Positions 17,718-23,608 of a stretch of DNA of 23,608 bases are shown one piece after another. Both the position numbers and the translations under genes were made by a program. The stretch spans positions 1 through 23,608 of the forward strand of contig CAZVAR010000045.1 in assembly GCA_964625225.1 (NCBI GenBank). Reading direction: 5' to 3'. The notes beneath the pieces are model-generated. The model searched no databases and was not told the DNA's origin. It was given only the letters and a program-made list of their open reading frames with translations. The number at the start of each line of letters is the position of its first letter. The stretch's first letter is position 1. Origin of the DNA: CAZVAR01 sp964625225. Lineage in GTDB: Bacteria > Pseudomonadota > Alphaproteobacteria > JAJUGE01.

Positions 17718-17811
17718 CGGGTTTGAACGCGGCGGAAGGAGGAGCGGCTGCAGACCGCAGGGACAGGGGCGATGCTATCCGCCCGTCGCCGTTCTGGGAA
17801 GTCCACGTGCC

Positions 17812-18630
17812 TCACTCGTGCCGACTGGCCTGCGGCGCCCCGGGGATGCCGTAGTCCACGACCCGGACGAACTCCAGGCGATGCCAGTCGACCAGCGGCT
17901 CCACCGTGGCGCCGCGGCCGCTTTCGTCCGCAACGATGCCGACCGGTAATCCGGGCGGGAAGACGCCGCCATGCCCGGAGGTCAGGACCAGGTCGCCGCG
18001 CCTCACCGTTGCTCCGCCATCGATATGGGTGAGCCGTGGCCGGTCGCTGTTGTCGCCGGCGAGGATGGCGCGGCGGCGCTCCTCACCGACGATCACCGGG
18101 ATCTTCGAGTTCAGGTCGGTGATCAGCAGCACCCTGGCGGAACGCTCGCCAACCTGCTGCACACGGCCGACCAGCCCCTCGCCGGCAATCACCACCTGCC
18201 GCGGGGTCACGCCGTCGCGTGCGCCGACATTGACCAGGATGGTCCGTGCAAACGCGCCGCCCGTGTCGGCGATCGTGCGTGCCGAGACGAAGGTTGCGGC
18301 CGGACCGGGATCGAGGCGGAGCAGTTCGCGCAGCTCCCGGTTCTCGCCCTGCAGCCGCTGGGCGATGGTCCACCATCGCATCAGCCGCTCGTTCTCCGCG
18401 CGCAGCCGCGCGTTTTCCTCCCGGAGTGTCGCAAGCTCGCCGATCGTCTCACCGATCGCGGCAATGTGAGCGACCGGGCGGGACAGGAGATCGAGCAGGG
18501 GTGCTGCGGCGTCGGTGAGGTGCGTCCGAGCCCGTTCCACCAGCACCGCTTCGATCTTGCCGAGGAGCATCAGCCCCACCGCGGCGGCGATCAGCATCGC
18601 GTAGGCAAATCTGGAAACGAGCGCCTTCAC
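17812..18630 (-). CDS. mreC: Rod-shape determining protein MreC
   Basis: A 272-residue bitopic inner-membrane protein of the elongasome. A single N-terminal membrane helix (about 8-24) is followed by a periplasmic coiled coil (about 60-106, LREENARLRAENERLM then GENRELRELL). The double beta-barrel MreC domain contains GARDGVTPRQVVIAGEGLVG, ARVLLITDLNSKIPVIV and LVLTSGHGGVFPPGLPVGIV, all hallmarks. It lacks the long low-complexity C-terminal tail of many alphaproteobacterial MreC proteins and ends 12 residues after VDYGIPGA. The start is GTG 18630 with GGAG about 9 bases upstream, 31 bases after the mreB stop, so mreB and mreC are cotranscribed. In family context mreD should follow, but here the next gene is a VOC protein. 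Confidence 0.93.
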   Translation of the reverse strand: MKALVSRFAYAMLIAAAVGLMLLGKIEAVLVERARTHLTDAAAPLLDLLSRPVAHIAAIGETIGELATLREENARLRAENERLMRWWTIAQRLQGENRELRELLRLDPGPAATFVSARTIADTGGAFARTILVNVGARDGVTPRQVVIAGEGLVGRVQQVGERSARVLLITDLNSKIPVIVGEERRRAILAGDNSDRPRLTHIDGGATVRRGDLVLTSGHGGVFPPGLPVGIVADESGRGATVEPLVDWHRLEFVRVVDYGIPGAPQASRHE

Positions 18631-18661
18631 CGGACGGGCTCCGCGCCGCTGAACGTGCCGC

Positions 18662-19699
18662 TCAGGTAAGCAGGACGTGTTTCAGCAGCTTCATCTCCTC
18701 CAGGCATCGGCCGGTGCCGAGCGCCACGCAGGAGAGCGGATCCTCCGCGATCGAGATCGGCAGGCCGGTTGCATATCGGAGTACCTGATCGAGATTGTTG
18801 AGCAGCGCACCGCCTCCGGTCAGCATGATGCCCTTGTCGACGATGTCGGCCGCGAGTTCCGGTGCCGTGTTCTCCAGGGCCGTGACGACCGCCTCGACGA
18901 TGGCGCCGACCGGTTCCGCCAGCGCCTCGGCGATCTGGCTCTCGGTCACCACGACCTCGCGCGGTACGCCGTTCATCAGGTCGCGGCCGCGGATGGCGAG
19001 CGACCGCTGTTCCTGGCCGCGCTGCGGCGGGTAGGCGGAGCCGATCGCGATCTTGATCCGCTCGGCGGTGGCCTCGCCGATCAGCAGATTATGCTGGCGG
19101 CGGATATAGGACATGATGGCCTCGTCCATCCGGTCGCCGCCGAGGCGCACCGAGCGCGAATAGACGATGCCGCCCAGCGACAGTACCGCGACTTCGGTAG
19201 TGCCGCCGCCGATGTCCACCACCATGGAGCCCGTCGGTTCGGTAACCGGCAGACCGGCCCCGATCGCGGCGGCCATCGGCTCTTCGATCAGGTAGACCCT
19301 GCGAGCACCGGCGCTCTCGGCCGACTCCTGGATCGCCCGGCGCTCGACGGCGGTGGACCCGGAGGGGACGCAAATGATGACCTGAGGCGAGACGAAGCTC
19401 CGCCGGTTGTGCACCTTGCGGATGAAATGTTTGATCATTTCCTCCGCCACCTCGAAGTCGGCAATGACGCCGTCGCGCAAAGGGCGGATCGCCTCGATGC
19501 TGCCCGGTGTGCGCCCCAGCATCTGCTTCGCTTCCTCTCCGACGGCGAGGACCTGGCGCTTGCCCCTGATGGTCTGGATCGCGACGACCGAAGGCTCGGC
19601 CAATACGATCCCGCGGCCGGCGGTGAAGACCAGGGTGTTGGCGGTACCCAGGTCGATCGCCAGGTCCGCCGACAACAGGCCGAGAAAACTCGAAATCAT
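18662..19699 (-). CDS. mreB: Rod-shape determining protein MreB (bacterial actin)
   Basis: A 345-residue actin-fold ATPase that forms membrane-bound filaments directing lateral cell-wall synthesis. The motifs are complete: phosphate-1 DLGTANT (16-22), connect-1 region RAIQESAESAGARRVYLIEE with Glu140 in EEP, phosphate-2 VDIGGGTTEV (161-170) and the adenosine motif TGGGALL (294-300). Long invariant tracts such as RPLRDGVIADFEVAEEMIKH match alphaproteobacterial MreB closely. The N-terminus MISSFLGLLS is the usual amphipathic membrane-targeting region. ATG 19699 has a GAGGCGGG-like ribosome site. Mild departures from what I recall as consensus are RIKIAIGSAY in place of the more charged RIK-K/M-x-IGSA and a non-acidic loop after it. 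They are compatible with either the main copy or a diverged second copy. Confidence 0.96.
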   Translation of the reverse strand: MISSFLGLLSADLAIDLGTANTLVFTAGRGIVLAEPSVVAIQTIRGKRQVLAVGEEAKQMLGRTPGSIEAIRPLRDGVIADFEVAEEMIKHFIRKVHNRRSFVSPQVIICVPSGSTAVERRAIQESAESAGARRVYLIEEPMAAAIGAGLPVTEPTGSMVVDIGGGTTEVAVLSLGGIVYSRSVRLGGDRMDEAIMSYIRRQHNLLIGEATAERIKIAIGSAYPPQRGQEQRSLAIRGRDLMNGVPREVVVTESQIAEALAEPVGAIVEAVVTALENTAPELAADIVDKGIMLTGGGALLNNLDQVLRYATGLPISIAEDPLSCVALGTGRCLEEMKLLKHVLLT

Positions 19700-19759
19700 C
19701 CCGCCTCGCTAACACGGGTAGTCCCGGCGCACATTACTCCGGCGGCACGAGCCTCGCAC

Positions 19760-19793
19760 CGGTTTGAGGCGCGTGAGCGCACGCCTCAAGCCG
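19760..19793 (-). promoter_or_regulatory. Hairpin in the mreB upstream region
   Basis: CGGTTTGAGGCG (19760-19771) pairs with CGCCTCAAGCCG (19782-19793), a 12-bp stem with one G-T wobble and a 10-base loop. It lies 61-94 bases ahead of the mreB start. It may sit in the mreB leader or mark the end of an upstream transcript; there is no T-run on the minus strand. Confidence 0.4.
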
Positions 19794-20218
19794 CAAATGG
19801 TGCCGGTACGGTCATCCCCCGCGTCACCGGCAGCGTGTTCAGTGAGTGCATGCAGGCCTCGGCCGACGATACGACGCTTCCCGGTTCAAAGGCTCGACCG
19901 TTGAGTGTCTGCCCGGTCCCTGCCGGCCAAACCTTCGCCCGGGGGGTCAACAGGCCGAGGCCGATCGCCGGACCGGAGAAGGAGGACGAACGCGGCCGCT
20001 CGCGCCCCGGCGTTGCTGTCCCGGAGGCGGCCGACGGTGCTGGACGCATTGCCGCCGCCATCGTCCGCTCGCTCGTATCGCCACGGGACAGCCCGCTCCG
20101 ATCCGAAGCGTGTCCCGGCATGGGTGACGAAGGATGAGCCATGCACCCCGGTGGCTTCTCCACCATTCTTATGCCGCCGCGGCAGCGCCGGGCGGCGGTT
20201 GTGTCGGCGCATCGCAGG

Positions 20219-20246
20219 GGGGGCCGGTCCGGTTCGGCCGGCCCCC
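20219..20246 (-). terminator. GC-rich terminator-like hairpin after ilvC
   Basis: GGGGGCCGG (20219-20227) pairs with CCGGCCCCC (20238-20246), and the inner CCG (20229-20231) pairs with CGG (20235-20237) around GTT. This gives a 12-bp stem with a single bulged T. It starts 17 bases after the ilvC stop on the minus strand. There is no T-run, but position and stability suggest the end of the ilvBHC transcript. Confidence 0.6.
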
Positions 20247-20263
20247 GCCGGAGGCGCGAAGGA

Positions 20264-21283
20264 TCAGTTCTTGCTCTTGTCGACCAGCGCGTTCTCGCCG
20301 ATCCAGGGCATCATGCCGCGCAGTTGCGCGCCGACCTGCTCCAGCGGGTGTTCGGCAGCACGGCGGCGCATCGTCTTGAAGCTCGGCTGGCCGACCTGAT
20401 TCTCCAGCATCCATTCGCGTGCGAACCGGCCGCTCTGGATCTCCTGCAGGATCTCCTTCATCCGCGCCTTGACCGACTCGTCGATCACCCGTGGGCCGCG
20501 CGTATAGTCGCCATATTCGGCCGTGTTGGAGACCGAGTAGCGCATCGCGGCGAGGCCGCCCTCATAGATCAGATCCACGATCAGCTTCACCTCGTGGACG
20601 CATTCGAAATACGCCATCTCCGGCGCGTAGCCGGCCTCGACCAGCGTCTCGAAGCCGGCCTGGATCAGCGCCGAAAGGCCGCCGCACAGCACGGTCTGCT
20701 CGCCGAACAGGTCGGTCTCGCATTCCTCGCGGAAGGTCGTCTCAATGATCGCCGCGCGCCCGGCGCCGATGCCGGATGCATAGGAGAGGGCGATGTCGCG
20801 GCAATTGCCCGAGGCGTCCTGCTGCACGGCCATAAGGCTGGGCACGCCGGCCCCGCGGACATATTCAGAGCGGACCAGGTGACCCGGCCCCTTGGGCGCG
20901 ACCATGAACACGTCGAGATCGCTGCGCGGCACCACCAGATTGAAGTGGACCGACAGGCCGTGCGCGACCGCGAGTGCCGCGCCTTCGCGCATATTGTCCT
21001 TCAGCTCGGCCTCCCACAGCGTGGCATGGCCCTCGTCCGGGGTCAGGACCATGACCACGTCGGCCCACTTAGCCGCTTCGGCGGGACGCATCACCTTGAA
21101 GCCGGCGCCTTCCGCCTTGGCCGCACTGCCCGAGCCGGGCCGCAGGCCGACCACGACCTCCTTGACGCCGCTGTCGCGCAGATTGTTCGCATGGGCGTGG
21201 CCTTGGCTGCCATAGCCGATGATCGCCACCTTCTTCGCCTTGATCAGATTCACATCGGCGTCGCGGTCGTAGTAGACGCGCAT
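20264..21283 (-). CDS. ilvC: Ketol-acid reductoisomerase, class I
   Basis: A 339-residue NADPH- and Mg-dependent enzyme that converts 2-acetolactate (or 2-aceto-2-hydroxybutyrate) to the dihydroxy acid, the second common step of valine and isoleucine synthesis. The Rossmann motif GYGSQGHAHANNLRDSG starts at residue 23. GLRPGSGS (46-53) is the NADPH phosphate loop, APKGPGH begins at 129, and ETDLFGEQ (189-196) supplies Mg ligands Asp191 and Glu195. The C-terminal knot domain runs through NTAEYGDYTRGPRVID to GENALVDKSKN. The length is that of the short class I form. ATG 21283 has an excellent AAAGGAG site 7 bases upstream; the open frame extends further but without homology. It follows ilvH by 52 bases and is the last gene of the ilv operon. 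Confidence 0.97.
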   Translation of the reverse strand: MRVYYDRDADVNLIKAKKVAIIGYGSQGHAHANNLRDSGVKEVVVGLRPGSGSAAKAEGAGFKVMRPAEAAKWADVVMVLTPDEGHATLWEAELKDNMREGAALAVAHGLSVHFNLVVPRSDLDVFMVAPKGPGHLVRSEYVRGAGVPSLMAVQQDASGNCRDIALSYASGIGAGRAAIIETTFREECETDLFGEQTVLCGGLSALIQAGFETLVEAGYAPEMAYFECVHEVKLIVDLIYEGGLAAMRYSVSNTAEYGDYTRGPRVIDESVKARMKEILQEIQSGRFAREWMLENQVGQPSFKTMRRRAAEHPLEQVGAQLRGMMPWIGENALVDKSKN

Positions 21284-21335
21284 GATTCGACTCCTTTCGG
21301 GGCGTACCGTTGTTCGTGTTCGCGCAGGCGGCCGT

Positions 21336-21845
21336 TCAGAGCCCCTTCGCGCCGCGCGAGATCGCCACCACCCCGGTTCGGGCCACATCGACCAGGCCCA
21401 GGGGCTCCATCAGCTTGATGAAGGCATCGATCTTTTCGGTCGAGCCGGTCATCTCGAAAACGAAGCTCTCGATCGTGCTGTCGACCGCGCGCGCGCGGAA
21501 TATATCCGCGATCCGCAGCGATTCCACGCGGGATTCGCCGCGCCCAGCGACCTTGATCAGCGCGAGCTCGCGGCCGACATACGGCCCTTCGTCGGTCAGG
21601 TCGGAAACCGAGCGGACAGGCACCAGCCGACTGAGCTGCGCCTTGATCTGCTCGATGATCATGCGCGTGCCGGAGGTCACGATGGTGATGCGGGAAAGCC
21701 GGTCCTGTGGATTGACCTCGGCCACCGTCAGGCTCTCGATATTGTAGCCACGGCCGGAGAACAGCCCGATGACGCGCGCCAGCACGCCGGGCTCGTTGTC
21801 CACCAGCACCGCGATGGTGTGCCGCTCGATCGGTTCGTTCTTCAA
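21336..21845 (-). CDS. ilvH: Acetolactate synthase small (regulatory) subunit
   Basis: A 169-residue regulatory subunit that activates the catalytic subunit and confers valine feedback inhibition. The N-terminal ACT domain is clear (RHTIAVLVDNEPGVLARVIG then LFSGRGYNIESLTV, residues 8-41), as is the C-terminal ALS small-subunit domain (RELALIKV, then FVFEMTGSTEKIDAFI and ARTGVVAISRG). The only start codon upstream of the conserved RHTIAVL is TTG 21845, with no visible Shine-Dalgarno. It follows ilvB after an 88-base gap, so it is not tightly coupled to it. The TTG and weak ribosome site may set a lower yield of this subunit (inference). Confidence 0.95.
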   Translation of the reverse strand: MKNEPIERHTIAVLVDNEPGVLARVIGLFSGRGYNIESLTVAEVNPQDRLSRITIVTSGTRMIIEQIKAQLSRLVPVRSVSDLTDEGPYVGRELALIKVAGRGESRVESLRIADIFRARAVDSTIESFVFEMTGSTEKIDAFIKLMEPLGLVDVARTGVVAISRGAKGL

Positions 21846-21933
21846 GGTCGTGCGCAGCTCTGGTCTTGGAGGCCGGGTTCGGCTTTGTCGTGCCGACCGT
21901 GAGCCGGCGCGACAGCGAGGAGGGGGCGTCCCC

Positions 21934-23608
21934 TTATACGAGCACCATCCCCTCTTCCGAGATCGGCTGCTCCGCCTTGTCTTCGGGACCGAGCAGCATC
22001 TCGTTGTGGGCCGCGCCGGAGGGGATCATCGGGAAGCAGTTCTCGGTGGGATCGACCGCCACGTCGACGATCACCGGACGCCGGACGGAGATCATCTCGT
22101 CGATCACCCCGTCCAGATCCGCAGGCTTCTCGGCACGCAGCCCGACGAGGCCGAACGCCTCGGCCAGGCGGACGAAGTCGGGCAGGGACGCCGTGTAGCT
22201 TTCCGAATAGCGGCCGCCGTGCAGCAGTTCCTGCCACTGCCGCACCATGCCCATCCATTGATTGTTCAGGATGAACACCTTGATCGGCAGCTTGTACTGC
22301 ACGGCGGTGGAGAGCTCCTGGATGTTCATCAGAATCGAGGCTTCGCCGGCCACGTCGATCACCAGCGCGTCGGGATTGCCAACCTGGACTCCGATCGCGG
22401 CGGGCAGCCCGTAGCCCATCGTGCCGAGCCCGCCCGAAGTCATCCATCGGTTCGGCTTCTCGAACTTGAGGAACTGCGCCGCCCACATCTGGTGCTGGCC
22501 GACTTCGGTCGTGATGAACACGTCGTCCCGGCCCTGCAAGCGCGCGTAAAGCCGTTGCAATGCCAATTGTGGTTTGATGATCGCGTCGTCCGGCCGGTAG
22601 CGCAGGCAGTCGCGTCGCCGCCACGCCTGGATCCGGTCCCACCAGGCCTCGAGGGCGGCCGGGTCCGGCTTGGTATCGAACGCCTTCCAGCGCTCCAGCA
22701 TCATTTCCAGCACCTCGGCGCAGTCGCCGACGATGCCGATCTCGACCGGGACGTTCTTGTTGATCGAGGACGGGTCGATGTCGATGTGAATCTTGCGTGC
22801 GTTGGGGGCGAAGGCATCGAGCCGCCCCGTGACCCGGTCGTCGAAGCGGGCACCGACCGCGATCATGACGTCGCAATCGTGCATCGCGTGGTTCGCCTCG
22901 TACATGCCGTGCATGCCGACCATGCCCAGGGACAGCGGGTCGGAGGCAGGGAAGGCGCCCAACCCCATCAGTGTCTGCGTGCAGGGAAAGCCGGTCAACC
23001 GCACCAGCCGCGTCAACAGCTCCGAGGCGCGCGGCCCGGAATTGATGACGCCGCCGCCGACATAGAACAGCGGCTGCTTCGCCTGCGCCATCAGCGCCAC
23101 CGCGCGGTCCACCGGATCGGCGGGCGGCCGGGTCTGCGGTCGATAGCTCTTATGCTCGATCGCCTCGGGCGGCAGATAGGTGCCGGTCGCGAACTGCACG
23201 TCCTTCGGCAGATCGATCACCACCGGGCCGGGGCGCCCGCTGCGAGCGACGAAGAACGCTTCGTGCAGCGTCCGGGCGAGATCGTCTGCGCTCTTGACCA
23301 GATAGTTATGCTTCGTGCAGGGGCGGGTGATGCCGGTCGTGTCCGCCTCCTGAAAGGCGTCGTTGCCGATCAAGTGCGTCGGCACCTGCCCGGTCAGGCA
23401 GACCACCGGAATGCTGTCCATCAGCGCATCGGTCAGGCCGGTGACGGCATTGGTCGCACCCGGTCCGGACGTCACCAGTACCACGCCGACTTTGCCCGTC
23501 GAGCGCGCATAGCCTTCAGCCGCGTGCACCGCGCCCTGCTCGTGCCGGGCCAGGTAGTGGCGGAGCCGATTCTGCTTGAAGATTTCGTCGAAGATCGGAA
23601 GGACCGCG
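21934..23608 (-). CDS. ilvB: Acetolactate synthase large catalytic subunit (5' end cut by window edge)
   Basis: About 557 residues are present; roughly the first few dozen lie beyond the right edge. The open frame continues past the GTG at 23529 to the window end, and the sequence AVLPIFDEIFKQNRLRHYLA then RHEQGAVHAAEGYAR shows that 23529 is not the start. The enzyme condenses two pyruvates (or pyruvate and 2-oxobutyrate) using ThDP, Mg and FAD. The catalytic Glu of RHEQG is encoded at 23539-23541. Further motifs are TSGPGATNAVTGL, the FAD domain (VGARFDDRVTGRL), and the C-terminal ThDP domain ending in FILNNQWMGMVRQWQEL. The Mg-binding motif, usually G-D-A/G-S, reads AGEAS here, with Glu in place of Asp, a conservative change. 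It leads the ilvBHC operon; any attenuator lies outside the window. Confidence 0.96.
   Translation of the reverse strand, partial: AVLPIFDEIFKQNRLRHYLARHEQGAVHAAEGYARSTGKVGVVLVTSGPGATNAVTGLTDALMDSIPVVCLTGQVPTHLIGNDAFQEADTTGITRPCTKHNYLVKSADDLARTLHEAFFVARSGRPGPVVIDLPKDVQFATGTYLPPEAIEHKSYRPQTRPPADPVDRAVALMAQAKQPLFYVGGGVINSGPRASELLTRLVRLTGFPCTQTLMGLGAFPASDPLSLGMVGMHGMYEANHAMHDCDVMIAVGARFDDRVTGRLDAFAPNARKIHIDIDPSSINKNVPVEIGIVGDCAEVLEMMLERWKAFDTKPDPAALEAWWDRIQAWRRRDCLRYRPDDAIIKPQLALQRLYARLQGRDDVFITTEVGQHQMWAAQFLKFEKPNRWMTSGGLGTMGYGLPAAIGVQVGNPDALVIDVAGEASILMNIQELSTAVQYKLPIKVFILNNQWMGMVRQWQELLHGGRYSESYTASLPDFVRLAEAFGLVGLRAEKPADLDGVIDEMISVRRPVIVDVAVDPTENCFPMIPSGAAHNEMLLGPEDKAEQPISEEGMVLV

Larger units (their letters stand above)
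19700..20263. other. Gap between ilvC and mreB, no supported gene
   Basis: About 560 bases. It contains a GC-rich hairpin just after ilvC, a second hairpin about 60 bases ahead of mreB, and the motif TTGAGTGTCTGCCC (19901-19914), which resembles the repeat near 10690. Open frames here on both strands are Arg/Pro/Ser-rich chance frames typical of high-GC DNA. The mreB promoter must lie here, but I could not identify a good one. Confidence 0.5.

Noticed and set aside
18677..20137. A 486-codon plus-strand frame opposite mreB that runs on into the ilvC-mreB gap
   Set aside because: The part over mreB is an antisense shadow. The tail in the gap is low-complexity with no ribosome site or homology.
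19786..20166. A 126-codon minus-strand frame between ilvC and mreB considered as a gene
   Set aside because: Ser/Pro/Gly/Arg-rich, with no recognisable motif or convincing ribosome site. It contains the dispersed repeat motif, which argues for non-coding DNA.
22793..23529. GTG at 23529 as the start of acetolactate synthase
   Set aside because: The frame stays open to the window edge, and the upstream residues include the catalytic glutamate motif RHEQG, so the gene begins outside the window.

Overview
The window is a GC-rich, densely packed stretch of bacterial chromosome. Gene content and protein style point to an alphaproteobacterium, probably Rhodospirillales-like. The clues are a HIG1-domain protein, PduO-type adenosyltransferase and EtfB in a row, a methylsuccinyl-CoA dehydrogenase of the ethylmalonyl-CoA pathway, class I IlvC in an ilvBHC order, and alphaproteobacterial-type MreB/MreC. 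The lineage call is inference from recalled families; no search was run. I see no rRNA, tRNA, CRISPR array, intact insertion sequence or phage gene.

Layout. (1) 1-1016, minus strand: a small HIG1 membrane protein, the cob(I)alamin adenosyltransferase and the start of etfB, which has its own promoter-like sequence. (2) 1117-6265, plus strand: a tightly coupled efflux operon made of a TetR regulator, a MacA-type adaptor, a MacB-type ABC transporter and a NodT-type outer-membrane lipoprotein. A 22-bp palindrome lies over the proposed tetR start and looks like the repressor's own operator. (3) 6366-8069, minus: methylsuccinyl-CoA dehydrogenase (mcd). Divergent from it, 8498-10496, plus: a second acyl-CoA dehydrogenase followed by two hotdog thioesterases. 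(4) 10497-11167: a gene-poor gap with a 22-nt perfect direct repeat and one doubtful small ORF. (5) 11168-14604, plus: a peptide-type ABC importer (binding protein and two permeases) with no ATPase nearby and a strong hairpin after the binding-protein gene. (6) 14753-17717, minus: an M20 amidohydrolase and two tandem paralogous glyoxalase-like (VOC) proteins, lying directly downstream of mreBC (17812-19699). (7) 20264-23608, minus: ilvB (5' end cut by the window), ilvH and ilvC for branched-chain amino acid synthesis.

How it fits together. Adenosylcobalamin made by the adenosyltransferase is needed by the two mutases of the ethylmalonyl-CoA pathway, to which mcd belongs, and EtfAB is the usual electron acceptor of acyl-CoA dehydrogenases. 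The left half therefore has a shared theme of acyl-CoA metabolism, interrupted by the self-regulated efflux operon. In the right half the cell-shape genes mreB and mreC stand without mreD, mrdA or rodA and are followed by metabolic genes.

Most of the window is conventional. The points most worth a second look are the palindrome over the tetR start, the VOC pair with the M20 hydrolase behind mreBC, the truncated mre gene order, the ATPase-less importer and the short repeats in the 10.5-11.1 kb gap. I did not find a clearly new defence, mobile or RNA system.
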